DNA of 64,000 nt, taken from positions 186,001-250,000 of the forward strand of contig JBBHKE010000387.1 in assembly GCA_037447655.1 (NCBI GenBank). The letters run 5' to 3'. The notes beneath the pieces are model-generated. The model was not told where the DNA came from, did no database searches, and saw only the letters and a program-made list of their open reading frames with translations. Each line of letters opens with the position of its first letter. The first letter of the stretch is position 1. The DNA comes from Zygnema cylindricum. Its lineage: Eukaryota > Streptophyta > Zygnematophyceae > Zygnematales > Zygnemataceae. Position numbers and translations under genes: made by a program. This document shows positions 36,983 to 50,104 of the stretch, in pieces.

Positions 36983-39900
36983 TCACTCTCCAACTGTCAT
37001 TCCAAATCCGAACTTGTAGTCTTTCTTCCAGTGATCCACCTGTAAACAAAAAATGAAGACAGAAATGGACAGAAAAAAAAGGAAAAATAAGTCATCTTAC
37101 TGACGTCTCACGTCTCCTGACCAGATTTGTTGTCAACTAACCTTAGCAAGAAACCTTTCAATATAGTGTGCCAATCACGATACCCTAGACAATCAGAATA
37201 CCTGATTGTGCCAAAAGCAGAAATAAAAAAGAAGTTAATTTATCTACCGTCACAGCACCCTGTTCAACTCGAAGCCGGTTCAAAATTATTTGTTATATTA
37301 TTTTAAGGTTTTTTTTAGTTCTGATTATTTTCGTGTGCGGTTGTTCACAAAAAGTGTAGTTTCAAAGCTTTCTATTTCTGGAAAGCATCATAACCTTGTA
37401 CGGCAAACTGTCGTGTATTTTTCATTTTTTTTAAATACCGACACAAAACAATTTTAAAAAAGTTAAACCCAAGTATACCATGGTACCCATCTTGTTCAGC
37501 TCAGGGGCGATTCCATAATTATAAAACAGTATTCTGTAAATTGAACTTTGAATCACTGAGTTTCATGGGCTTTGAACCTGGTTCCATGCAATTTCACTGA
37601 TGATGAACTATAAAATTGAATTACAGTAGTGCTCATAACAATGAACTGCTCCACATGGTTCAACATTATTTTTTGATGTTTGGAAATTGAACCAGCCGCA
37701 GTCAGTTTATTTAAGAATTGAACCATTCAACGTCTAATATATTGATAGTTGAACGATATGTTGAACGGGTCCACTTATTTCATCAGGTGCCGTTATCAGG
37801 TGCATCACACCGGCATTTAACCCGTGTAAACATTTTATACTTGGGTCACGGACGAAATAGTGAAAATCTACTGACAAACTATGCCACATCTAAGGAGATG
37901 TTCAAGAACCGATTCTGGTTCTTTTATTCGCTAGTAGTGGACAGGTGAAGTACGATGCGACTGTTAGATATAGGCGAAACAAAAAACGTAAAAAATCAGA
38001 CGCGCAATGGGAAATTTACGCATGGTAAATTATGCAAAAAGTTCACACTTTTTAACACAACACAAGCAGAAAATTGTTAAATGAATATTACTAGTTCACT
38101 CCAATTGAATGATTTAATTACACTCTTAATTGTTGTTAAAAGCACAATTCAACTCCTTAAATTAGTGTTGTTAAAAGTAATAAAGATGGGAAGTGTATTG
38201 AACACAAGTACATTGCCCATCATTTTTAATAGCCGGAGGGATGTACGGTACTGTCCTTAACCTGGGTTAACGTGACCTAGTTTCTAGCTATTTAACATTT
38301 CGGCTGATAACTTATCGTGCTCTAAGGTTTGGATCGTCATACTTATTGAACACCTCGGGAAGTACAGTATTATGAGCACTAAGTCTCAATAAACAGTAAG
38401 CCCTATTACCTCTGAATTTTAGTTTGACGGAAGAGACAAGAATGTGTGATGGAGAGGTATCCGCAGCGGTTCCTTCAGAACGCTGATGGCAGATATTGGA
38501 TTACTTTGATATTTGAACATTTCCATGCACAACTTTGTCAGTTTTTAGCTTGTTCGCAACATAACTAAAAATTTCAGCTGGCCCCTATTTAAAGGTAATA
38601 GGAGTGAGAACTACTGTACCCTATTTAAAGTTCATAGCGATGGCTGTCAGTACACTGCCCATTGCTCAATAGCAGCTATTTCTGGCCGAAAATCATAAAA
38701 TAGTGTTGATAACACAATTTGGGGGAGTGGACTACCATTCCGCCACACCTCCTTACATCTCCTTGAATTAGTGAAAGACATTCTCATTTCGCATTTACAC
38801 TGATACTTCCTAAGGTCTGTGCAATCAAGTGGAACTGACCTCTGCTGAGAAAAGAAGGTTCACTCCCAGATTTAAGCGTTCCTCCAAAAAGGCTGCGACT
38901 ACACCATTTGTGTCTATTCGTCCACGTAAACGGCACTGTCAAGAAAAAAAAAAAACACACCACATCCTTGTAGAATATTCAGGCTTTTTTTTTGTATTCA
39001 ATTTTCAGGCTAAAATATGTGCTCGACGTTTCCAATTTTCACACCTCTTTGGAACAAAAATGTTTCTGAAACTGAGCAGAAACTTACAGATCATGGGTTG
39101 GTAACTCGCAAACAAAAAATGTCGAATGAAAAAAACTAAACAAACTTCATAAATTCGACATACTAAAAAAAAAATTTGAACCTGAGTATTGAACATTGAA
39201 CTGTCTAGCAAAAGGGGGCATCAGCAAGAACAATTGCTGTGTTGATGCAATCTGTTGAACTGACATGAAGAAACGTAACATCAAATGAACATTTAAAACT
39301 GACGATGATGAGGTCTGATCCTTCACAATACATAACTTTGACATTGTTTACCATCTTTTTGCCTAATCCATCAAATGCAGAAAGCAAATCCATAAACAAA
39401 TCAGAACCTACTATTGGCCAGATACATAGAAAAGAGTATCCAAGCAGGTTGTATACACTGTTTCTTTACACAAGCACTGGTATGCAAACAACAACTGAAA
39501 GTGAGCAGTTGAGTACACCAATAAATCAGTGAACATAATATCTCCTGATATGAACTGATAAACTGACATCTGATATTTTGAGGATTTATGAACTCTTATG
39601 CAAGGAAGAAAAACACGTAAAGAATGAAGATAGCAATGAAATAGGGTCTTATGAATCACCTGACGCAGCATGTAATCATATCCTACACTTGTTGTAGCCT
39701 CTTTGCTGTTATGGTTGTACATGAAATCTGTCCCCAAGGCCACCTGCAATGCCATAATACAAAAACAGACATCAATTTGTTATACCTATCTTGTTAACCA
39801 ATGGACTTTATTAACGATGCCTAGCGAGTACAAAAGCAAAAACACTTTAAACCAGAAAGCCATATTCAACCAAGCCGATTGCCCTTCGACATACTTTGAA

Positions 39901-42463
39901 TGTCAAAAAATGGCCTGTACATCAAAAATATTCACATTCCACTGACTTCCAGGTTGAAAATAGGATGAGAAGACGCAAATAGGTAAACATATCCTTTCAC
40001 CTACAAACTTTCAGATCTAAGGATACTGATATAGCAGGCCCACTGACGCTGCCACTTGCTTTATTGGTCGGATCAAGTTGTTAAAAAGTGGAGACCATCA
40101 GGAAACCATGTGCCCGAATCTTCTCTAAATAAACTTGAAAGAAATGGATTAAGCTGTTAAAACAGTGGAGCCCATAAGCCGACCATGTGACTGAATCTTC
40201 TTTCAATTAAAATTATAAAAAAAGGGATGAAGATAGAACGTGAAGCTCATCAACCAACCATGTGCCTAAATCTTCTTGCAATAAATTTGAAAATAAAATT
40301 AGAGTACATACCTTTTCAGACACTCGTTGGACATAGGTAAGCGACAGCATTCCTGTACTCGCCAATTGCGCGGTTGCAATCTACACCAATATCACCCCCA
40401 ACATGTTTTTGAGAAAACATACACATAAGAGATCACACTGCAAGCAAAATGTATTGAGCAATAGAAAACTGAGGTATAAGACAGATACATTAATTAACAC
40501 CGAATGGTAAACGGATTCCAGTCAACAAGCTTAAAAACAACAAAAAACCACTGGAAACTGGCATGTGAAAAATTAAGCTTTGACACATGTAGATGATAAA
40601 AATAAGCAAAGAATGTATAGTGTTGCCTTAATCTCCGTCAGAAACATTGTCCATCCAACAGCGTGTGAGGATGATAATATGAGCGTACCGCCTTCTCGCT
40701 ATTATACCGTCCAGAAAATCCAATTCCCGACCGTCTTTGATGCCCGAGCCAAAAGACTTCCCCTCCAAGAGATACACTGGGAGTTACACTCTGCGGTACC
40801 AAAACACAAAACACAATATGCATCAAATCTTCAAAAGTTTCCTTTCCTCTTAAAAGGAACTGCGGCAGCCAATTTCTACTCACTTATTTCTTGAGTGCTA
40901 CCAACATGAAAGAAGTTGCATATCATAACAACTTCCAGAAGGTCCACATGTTCAGCTTATTGTGGAAATAATATTTGTCCATTTGTGTGTAGCACAAAAG
41001 ACAAAAAAGAGTTACCAAGTGGCAGAATCCCAGAAAATTTGGCTGAGACGTGCACTGGCTTACACTCATAGTTGATCAAACCACGGTATCTTTGAACTAG
41101 ACAAAGTGGGCCCTAATTAACATAAAATCTGTAGAGCAAAATATAAAAATCACTTGCCAAAAAAAAAAAAACTTCCAGAAACAACCTCCAAAAAATTGGC
41201 ATGTAAGCCAGGGGTTGCAACATTGGAAATTAAATTTATCATTTTCATAAAAACTGCTGCACAAAAGGGCTTGTCTGTGAAGCGAGAACAGCAGACCGAC
41301 TATGTCAATTGCCTTTTAATACAATATTTGAAACTGTGATAAGTACCTGATTGTAGTTGAAACCATAAAAGGCGTTGTTTCCCAGTTGGATCTGTGTTTG
41401 ATAATCGCGGCCCTGAAACATCCAGCAAAACTCAGAAATTGTTAAAAGGCACAGATTTAAACAACAAAGGAAATAGTTCCTTCCCGAAACAACACCAAAG
41501 TATTCATGCTGACATTTCAGAAGAATTCAGAATGTTCAAACCACTGTGATAAACAGCCTCACATGTCACGTGAGTTGCACAAAACTGGCAACCTGTTAAA
41601 AACTTCGAACCAACTGAATTAAAACTTCCATAGGAGCATCCATCAAATAGTCAGCAACACATAACAATTATTTGCTAAGACTAAAATGACCGATTGATTG
41701 CCCAACAGCAGCTCAGACTTGAGATAGTTTAAAATGCCTTCAGTGTTGGAGATCCATGCTCCTGCTACATGCCTAACTTTCTCAATTTACTACCAGTCTC
41801 AAAGTTGTCAACATACGGAAACTCAAAAGTCCCTCCAGCATCCCACAATGTCTATTCGAATGGCTTTCACAGTGCCAAACTTTTCACACAAGCGATTCTT
41901 TCACACTGAGTACTTTTTTTGCTTTTTTAAAAAGAGTCCAGCAAGCAGGGAAAGCAAGCTGAGTCCACAGAGAGTTTATCCACATTCAAATATCACTTAT
42001 CAAGTTTCTGGCTTCTCAGTTATCACGAAAAGTATCAAACCCTGGGAAAACCAAATGCAATCATGCAACCTTTAACTGTAGGGTGCTAGCAGACTGGTTT
42101 ATTTCAGTTTGCTTAAAAAAAAATGTGAAGAAGCAGCTTTTCATAGCTAAGTTCTAAAGCCCACACTAAAAAGTCCATGCTTAAGAACGAATATCTGTCA
42201 ATATTCCTTTTGTGCCCTGTTGTGTGCCGCAGGCCAAACGCAGGTATGGCAGTTGAAAGCTTGACCGTCTGCTTGCATTCAATTTTTGCTTGCTTTTGAC
42301 AATATAAGCTGGGATAATTTTGACGCAAAAAACTTCAGTAATTATTCGCATTACAACAGATACAAACCAATGGAAAATATTAAGTTGCTCTATCGGGCTC
42401 AATGCAGATATAGATCATATTATTTACAGCAGGAAAAGACAAAAGCATTACCAGCTTTGGTGC

Positions 42464-42505
<42 letters not shown>

Positions 42506-44780
42506 AGAGGGAGAGATAGAGAGAGGGAGAGAGGGAGAGAGAGGTGGAGAGAGATGCAGAGAGAGATGGAGGGAGGGAGGGAGAGGCACAGAGAGAGTGG
42601 GAGAAAGATTCATTCGCTACCCTTCATACGGTGCAAAGTATATTCTCACCTTGTAGTCCAAATGTAACATGCCTTGAGAGAAGTGTGGCTCATTAGTAAG
42701 CTGCAAAACATAAAACATTATTATTAGCAGATGAACCTTGCAGAAATTGATTTCAAAACATAAACAGGGGGTGCCAATTATTCTTGTATTATTTACTCCA
42801 AGGCATCTGATTAAACAATGACGCAGTAATGACTCATATTGCAGAATGGAGACAGAGACAATTATTAGAAAGCATGATAAAGCCCTCCAATCTCAGAATT
42901 TACCGACAACAATGAAAGCAGGTGTCATTTTACAAACAGCCTATGATGATGAATACTGCTCCAAGCCGTTAGCTCGCTTTTTACTTAGGGTGTGTGTCAC
43001 AAGCAAGCCTTCCTTTGGGCCATTTCCCCCTCCCCATCCCCCCCCCCTCCTTCTCCCTCCCCCTCCATCTGCTAAATGAAACAAAAATCTAGTTTGTAAG
43101 ATAACAGGGTAATTATACATACGCAATTTCTGGCCGGTACCACGTAATCACACAGGAAATGTACTTCTTTTACAAAATAGTACAGTTTTCAGTACAAACA
43201 CTATGGCCACTGCGCCAGTAACGTCAGTTACAGGGCTCACATATTTACCCTATAATAGGGTAATTGAACATACGCAATTACTGGCGATACTGTTAAATAA
43301 AACCTAGTTACAGTTAGATAGGAAAGAAGTACCTGGGCGTTGACTTTCACTGCCAGGTTGTCAGTCAGCTGATAGGCCACTCTTCCACTCATTCTCCCGT
43401 CTGTAAGGACCCGACCGATCAGCATCATCTGTGGGCAGTAAAAACAAAACAGTGCGTAAAAATAACTAAATAGCATAATAGCTAACTTGCATCAAAGAAA
43501 TCAAAGATCCCTATCTACCAGGCATTTAGATTCTCCATACAGCAATTACTTGTAATTCTGCAACAGATTGGATTAATCATAGGGGTTTCTGGCAAAAGCC
43601 ATCTGAAACCAGCCATCATAAAATAAACATGAAAATAATACTTAAATATACGTGCAAATACTTCATATTAACATGCAAATTTCGCTGATCGTGCAATGGA
43701 CCCACATACCTTAGAATCGACTACATTCGCACCAAACTCGTAAGATGCGTTTGGAATTTTCAATACTTGTGGCGATTGGGAAGGAACCTCCACATTTCCC
43801 ATAAAAAGACTGCAACCAAAACCATCAAAACAATCATAAGGGCATGGGCATAATTGCATCAATGTCCCTCCAAATTTGAACAACCACATCAATTTAGTAA
43901 ATGAATGCCGCTTGAAAAATGATCAAAATGCTAAATCAAAATACCTGAAAGGTATGGTCATCTATATTTGCATGGGCTTCTTAACAAGCTTTACAAACAA
44001 GTAAGAAACACCTAACAGACCGACACTTTCGGAATTATTGTCAGTTGAGATTACAAACCTGTGACTCACAGAGAAATGTTGATTGAGAGGTTTACTAAAA
44101 TCGAACCTCAGGCCCTCAAAGAGCTCTGGCTTCAATACCACTGAGCCATTCCACAAACCCATACCGATAGAAAATAAGAAATACGCCGCACCAGACAAAA
44201 AATAATTGCAAAAACCTAAATTTTTGATAAAATCAACAGGTTTCCATGTGTCAAGAATCCAAAATACTGCGCTGCGGCGGTATGAAAAGAAAAGTTAACT
44301 GTCTAATAAGGCGAAATCTTGCAAAATTAATAAATGAGGAAGTATTTTTATGAAAAGTTGTCATTCTTAATTACCGTTTGAAAAATGTGTAAGAACATTA
44401 CAAAGCTACTAAAAATTATAAACCAGACTGAAAAATGAAATGGAAAATGTGAAGAAAAATGAGTTGACAGAATGTCAAGGAAAAGTAGAAAAAAACCTAC
44501 AGGAAGTTTATGTCCCTAATTTTCATGGGCAAATAAAAAGAAATGGGACACAAAAATGACCAAATAGAGGTATAAACTCACTCAAAGCTTCTCGCTGAAT
44601 TTCTTCATACTTGATAGGGCAAGGAAGGTTTAAGTAGTCAGTTTTTTCTGGTTCATTTTTCTCTTCGTCTTTCACAGAACCAAGAGGATCGAGAGTTGGA
44701 GGTGGAGGTGAGAGAGGAGAGAGAGGAGGAGGAGGAGGAGGAGGAGAGCCAGCAGCAGAGTGGCTCACACTCTGCCCCAT
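36983..44780 (-). CDS. TOM40: Mitochondrial import receptor subunit TOM40 (outer-membrane translocation pore)
   Basis: TOM40 is the beta-barrel channel through which nearly all nuclear-encoded mitochondrial proteins cross the outer membrane. Minus-strand exons: 44780-44582, 44140-44059, 43809-43710, 43428-43333, 42700-42650, 41412-41347, 40790-40689, 40380-40312, 39743-39660, 38935-38840 and 37039-36983. All are GT-AG and in frame, 333 aa (plant TOM40 is about 310). Motifs in order: [126 protein letters not shown] and [13 protein letters not shown]. The last contains the beta-signal for SAM-dependent insertion. The N-terminus is longer than usual, with Pro runs encoded by a GGA-type repeat (44700-44755 on the plus strand). 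Intron 5 holds a long purine/pyrimidine tract, and intron 8 a diverged tandem repeat. Confidence 0.95.
38653..38810. mobile_element. Inverted-repeat element fragment in TOM40 intron 10
   Basis: TA then CACTGCCCATTGCTCAATAG. The interior AATCATAAAATAGTG, GGGGGAGTGGACTAC and CATTTCGCATTTACACTGA follows the 1164-1360 element in the same order. The right terminal repeat is missing. Confidence 0.5.
40070..40310 (-). repeat. Three diverged tandem units in TOM40 intron 8
   Basis: The phrases ACCATGTG and GAATCTTCT recur at roughly 80-bp spacing with AT-rich linkers. An old minisatellite. Confidence 0.6.
42466..42605. repeat. GA-rich tract in TOM40 intron 5
   Basis: A purine run on the plus strand, CT-rich on the TOM40 transcript, starting about 45 bases after the exon 5 donor. 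Confidence 0.9.
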
Positions 44781-45224
44781 TCTCACACAGATTTCCTTTA
44801 AATACTCAACACTAGTATACTACCAAATTGAAAAAAGAACCAAGACAGGATTCCCTCTTACTCCCTCCCCTATGCAAATTTCACCCTTGATCTCTGACTC
44901 GCCTCTTATCAGCCCTCTAAAGATTTAAACCTCACACTTTCTTCCTTTCTCCTTCTCTATTTTCAATTGTCTTTCAATACTTTCTTTATCAAGTTGTCAG
45001 AAAGAGGTGATAGACTGAAGCATTGAACGGACAGAAAATAATTTTTTTAGTCAATCTTTGTCAGTGTGTCAATACATAAGTTCTATTAAACAGTTCCAGT
45101 TCAGTGCAAAAGCACTTAAATCACAAGTAAAAGCACATTTGAACAGTTGCTGGTTGAATGGCTCAAGTTTTCCAAGTAAAATCATCTATTGACCTAAATA
45201 TTATACCGATTATATTTCACATAC

Positions 45225-45687
45225 AAAACCAGCCTTATGGCTACAAGCTTCGGTTGTATTTTGGGAAACTATTTCTCGAGTTCAAAAAGGTAAAAATTCG
45301 GATTCTGAACCCGAGAGAAACCTGCAGGTCTGTTCGTTCAAACCATAGAACAAAGAGTACATACTGTACGAACTGAAGGTCACACTGTACGTATTTCATG
45401 TACGTATAGAACGAACGACATACCGCAGCATTGTCAATATACCAATTTCGGCACGATAGAATTCGTCAGCCGAATTCTGGTCATCCTGGTTCAGTTTTCA
45501 CTTTTCCGCCAGAAATTTACAAGAAATTTTAGCATTTTCCAGTTTTTGAGAAGCGCAGACCGTTTCTCCAACCGGAACGGCCTACGACATATGGTACAGT
45601 AATGTAGTGTCACGTTGGCACGGGTTTTTTAGTACGCGACCAGTATGAAGTACGAACTTTTAGTCAATAGTTCGTACAGTACACCGC
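45225..45687 (+). repeat. Duplicated segment, copy A (uninterrupted)
   Basis: This segment starts AAAACCAGCCTTATGGCTAC and is repeated in the same orientation at 49364-49744 and, after a 2.27 kb interruption, at 52020-52110. By eye the copies differ at only a few per cent of bases, plus small indels. Copy A reads continuously through AATGTAGTGTCACG at 45601-45614, and so gives the pre-insertion site for copy B. Function unknown; possibly itself part of an older mobile element. Confidence 0.85.
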
Positions 45688-45689
45688 TA

Positions 45690-46015
45690 CACCGCCAATC
45701 GCTATTAGCGTTGTGTACGCTAATTCCGTCCCGCTTTTTTTTTTTTATTCTCCATTAGCGTAGTTCATTCTATTTTTTTCTTTACTCTATTTAGGGTTAA
45801 TTTCCAAAACGAAAGTACGTTTTCGCATAAATAGTGTGGTGTACGGTCGGTGTCAGACCGTACAAATTTGTACCATTTTAAGTGAAAAACTTTAATTAAT
45901 GAGTTTTAGGAACCTCGGACGCATGAGAATATGCGCTCTAAAAAGTGGATGAAATCAGGTCATCAAATATCACGTTCGAACATATCCGTCCAACAACCAC
46001 GTTTCGACAATGTGA
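45690..46015 (-). mobile_element. Inverted-repeat element, one end only
   Basis: After TA it starts CACCGCCAATCGCTATTAGC. For about 320 bases it matches the reverse complement of the right half of the element at 52131-52688, including TCTCCATTAGCGTAGTTC and GGACGCATGAGAAT. The other terminal repeat is absent, so the copy is truncated. Confidence 0.7.
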
Positions 46016-48441
46016 ATATCAAACATATTCGCACGTGCAATGTCGTTTAACTCAGTAAAGAACATAACTGTGTCAAATGTTGTGTGGGCGTATAACTGTA
46101 AACTTTGATATTAACGGTTTCAACTCCAAGTAAGTTCCTAGTAATCAGTTAGAGTGATTATTAATGCTATTTTGTGGTTTTAGGTAATTTGGCGTAAATG
46201 TTTATGCTATTAAGGTGCTAATTGTTCCATTAAGTATAAAATTATATTGTAAAATGGTGCCGAACATAAAATATAGTAAACGTTTATGTTAATATGGGTT
46301 GATGTGCCAAAAAAACCACAATTTGGGGTTATTCATTAAATTAAATGAAATGCAATAACAACATTTGGCGTTGGTAATATTTGGGGCGAGGAACCGCCAA
46401 ATGCGGACAGGCTGCAAAAAAAAGGGTTTCTTCTTGACGAATCACAACCAACCGTTTTTTGTACCTTTGGGATCTGGCACCTACGTCGTCGCCTACGTCG
46501 TCATTCTCATTAAAATTTCAATCGATTCACCAGGAAGGAGGCGAAAGCGCCGCCGCCTACTCCACTTTTCATCCATGGATTCCATTTCATGGACGTCATC
46601 ATTCCCTTCCTACTTCCCTTTGCTCACGCCATCCGTATTTCTCACCCTCCTCCTCATCCGTTCTCTACTTATCAGTTTCTACATCTCTTTTTCTCTCTCA
46701 CAAATTTATCATCCCATTCTTACCTCTCACTAACTTTTGTTTCCTCTCTATCGACTTGCCATTTCTTCCTCCACCCACCTTGTCTCCTCCGTATCTCCCT
46801 ACATCGATGGTGAAAGACGCTTCCTCTCCCGGTTTGCGTGTCCCTCTCCCTCGCCATATTTCTCGCCTCCCCATCTCCCCGTAGGTTTGCTCCACCTCCC
46901 CCTCCCTTCCTCTCCTCTCTCCCTACCTCTGCTGCCCTTTCTCTTTTCCTCCTCTCCCCCTCTCGCCCTCTCGGTCTGCCTCTCTTTATTTGTTAATCCC
47001 TTTTCTCCCCCTATATTTTTATCCATCTTTTTTGTCTTCTTTCCCTCATTCTCACCTCTCACGAAGCCAATCCCGCTCACTCTTAATCTGCCTCTTATTT
47101 GTTATTTTTATATCACTTCCGTTCTCCCCCTCCTCTTTTATCTCTCCACCTTGCCTCCCTCCCTCTCAATCTGCCTCTCCCCCTCTCTCCCTCTTAATCT
47201 GCCTCTCTCTATCCGTGAATCCCTCTCTCTTCCTATATTTTTATCCCTTCCCCTCCTTCTCACGCTGAAAAAGCCGATCGCACCCCTCTCAAAGTTCCTC
47301 CCTTCCCCCCCCCCCTTTTAAATGTCGCCCCCTCACCTTTGCTCTATCCCACTCCCTTTTCCTAGCCATCTTGAACTTATTTCATTCTAGTTGTTTTGTT
47401 TTTTGTATCTTTCATTTTATTGTTTTTTATTTGTTTGATTCGTTTTGCATTTTGTTTGTTTTGTTTGTGGTTGCTAATTTGTTTGTCGTTTTTTTGTTAT
47501 TTTTTTTGCAGTTGTGACGTACACTTTATTATTTCTACATTTGCAACCAAATGAGCATGAAAGTGAAGTATAAAAGAAGAAATTTTGAACAAGATGGAGA
47601 AAGTGAGGGAGGAGAGGAAAGAGGGAAGTGAGGAAAGGAAGGAGTAGAGGTGAGAGAGAAAAAAGGGGAAAGAAAAAAAGAGTGATTTTAAATTAGGGAT
47701 AGTAAGAGTTGCATAGATTTTTAGTGTGTTTGGTTTTTTATTCGACAAATGACAAAAGCAAATAGAATATGGAGAATTCTATGAAGGAGTATTTTTTTAT
47801 GTTTTTACTAAGGTTTTACATTGGTATTTTTCCGAGTTAGGTTTGTGCTTATTCCGTTGTCAATTATATATGCATACAGTTCCATAGTTATGGTTAAAAT
47901 GTGCATTTGTCAATTTTTGAACAATTCTTATGTGTCCCGTGAAAGGAATATAAAAGAAAGCGATTTGTTGATTATGGTATTATTTTATGTTATCCATTTT
48001 TTTGTTTATGTGTTTTATTTTTGTTTTTTGTATTCTATGTATGTTTTTCATTTATGTTTCTAAATTATGCTTTTGATTCTTAACATATTATGATCCGAGG
48101 TTATTTTGATAACAACATTTAGAAACAAATGGCACATGAGAATTATTTTACTATCGAGATAAAAAAAACAAAGAAAGAAAACACAAAAAAATCCTTTTTG
48201 ATTTTTGATTTTGAATTCGGTGGACCAATTTGAAGAGAAGAAGTGGATGTTTTGTTTACTTTTTCGGATGAAAAAAATAAATCCGGAATACATTTTTTTT
48301 TGTATTAATAAATCCTGAATACAATTGTATAAGCAAAGACTATGCGAGTTTCGCATCACAGAGAAGTATGTTTATCGTATAGTTCTTTTAATATGTCTAA
48401 GTATGGCTTCTATATATTATAGAGCTAAATTTGTATCGTTG

Positions 48442-48577
48442 AGCGACGACACATTTTCGTCGCTGAAAGGTAAAAATTTTGTTTACCATCAGATTTACCA
48501 TTCAGCGACGAGACATTCTCGTTGCTGAATGGTAAATGTGAATTTGTATATTTCAGCGACGAAACTGTCTTGTCGCT
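48442..48577. repeat. Cluster of three hairpins sharing AGCGACGA
   Basis: Three successive inverted repeats: 48442-48464 (AGCGACGA...TCGTCGCT), 48493-48537 (arms ATTTACCATTCAGCGACGAG, one mismatch) and 48555-48577 (AGCGACGA...TTGTCGCT). Arrays of GCGACGA inverted motifs are typical of subterminal regions of plant CACTA transposons. No CACTA terminus was confirmed here. Confidence 0.6.
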
Positions 48578-48911
48578 AGAGCAGTCTAAATGCTTCGATC
48601 CGACCTAGCGATTTACTGCATTCGTCGCCCAACGTGGAATACAAAAAGAAACAGATAATTCCCCAAACACATTGAAAACATCATTAACATCCAATGTCAT
48701 TCAAGTTTTTTTTTCCATACATCATTTTCAGTATCAAAATTCAAAATGAAAAACAAAGAACGATAGGATTATATTGAACTTATCACGGATAAAATTTATG
48801 TGACATACTTTGAGAAACGCTAAGTACAATTACCACACTAACCAACTAAAACTAATAAAAAAAAAGGAACAAAAAAACACTAGTTCTATAAATTTAAGCT
48901 AACCCCCATTC

Positions 48912-49361
48912 CTAGTTCACTAATTCAACCACTTCTCTATGAAAGGACTCTAAATCTTCCTTCTCCCATTCCGCCTCATCAAAGACTTCATCCTCTTGAG
49001 TGTCGGCATCTTGAACGCCTTTGACAAAATCTCGTGCCTATGTAGAAAGAATTGGCACCTCACCGCCTTCGAAATGGCATCGCTATTTTATGATGATGAC
49101 ATGTAAATCCGGGAGGAGCATTTTCTCCTCCCATTTCCCGTCCTTAAACAACAAGCCGCATTAAATCATAGCTTTATGTGCGTAACCCATCCCTTGATGG
49201 TCCTGCATTGCGTTGACTTCGAGGATTGAGTCGCAAGCCAACTTAAGAAAGAAAGCCTTCCCGAGGCCGAGTAGCTTCTCGAACCAACCCTTGCCACTCG
49301 GATAGGACCACGCATGCTTCTTGATCCCGTTCATTTCCAATCCTCTCATTTCTGCGACCAA
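48912..49361 (-). pseudogene. Decayed coding relic of unknown, probably mobile-element, origin
   Basis: One minus-strand frame stays coding-like across three stop codons. It reads MVAEMRGLEMNGIKKHAWSY near 49361, then LLFKDGKWEEKMLLPDLHV, FEGGEVPILST and an acidic end DADTQEDEVFDEAEWEKEDL before a stop at 48912. Composition is unlike nearby non-coding DNA. I do not recognise the family. The hairpin cluster next to it and the repeat boundary at 49363 suggest a transposon protein. Confidence 0.45.
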
Positions 49362-49363
49362 AA

Positions 49364-49744
49364 CCAGCCTTATGGCTACAAGCTTCGCTTGAATTTAGGA
49401 AACTAATTCTCGAGTTCAAAAAAGTTAAAATTAGGGTTCTGAACCCGAGAGAAACCTGCAGGTCTGTTCGTTCAAAGTTCAAACCATAGAACAAAGAGTA
49501 CATACTGTACGAACTGAAGGTCACTCTGTACGTAATCAAGTACGTATAGAACGAACGTAAATACCGCAGCATTGTCAAATACCAATTTCGGCACGATAGA
49601 ATTCGTCAGCCGAATTCTGGTCATCCTGGTTCAGTTTTCACTTTTCCGCCAGAAATTTACAATAAATTTTAGCATTTTTCAGTTTTTGCGAAGCGCAGAC
49701 CGTTTCTCCAACCGGAACGGCCTACGACATATGGTACAGTAATG
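49364..49744 (+). repeat. Duplicated segment, copy B left part
   Basis: Matches 45225-45604, starting AAAACCAGCCTTATGGCTAC and ending GGTACAGTAATG. It is cut at the TA where the 49747-52017 element begins, and resumes at 52020 with GTGTCACGTTGGCGCGGG. Confidence 0.85.
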
Positions 49745-50104
49745 TACACCGTCGATCGTATTTAGCGTGTAGAAATTATTAGTGAGTAGAATAATCTAGT
49801 GTCATGTACACTAATTTCGACTTAGAAAAAATTCGAAAAAAAAGTTATACACTAATTTTTCAACCAGCGCCAATATGGGTACAGCTGATTTGTCGAGAGG
49901 ATACTCACAGTAGTATAGGTAGAAGTACAAAGTCTGACAATTCGTACACTGTCGCATACTTGCAAGTGGCTCGTATCACGACACGCTAGTTGACGTAGGC
50001 TAGCGTCACGTGCCAGTTCACGGTGGACAAAAAAAAGTACCGTTTTCATACCATACCGTTTTCCCATTTTTCAAGTGTGAACCACGCAAATGATATCATT
50101 TGGG

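Noticed and set aside
36861-37049. Minus-strand 62-codon frame next to the TOM40 end
   Set aside because: It is an off-frame reading of TOM40's last exon; the correct frame gives [13 protein letters not shown] and a stop.
46365-47321. Plus-strand open frames of 122-194 codons, Ser/Leu/Pro-rich
   Set aside because: The DNA is pyrimidine-rich and open in all three frames, with no domain or conserved motif; a composition artefact is more likely.
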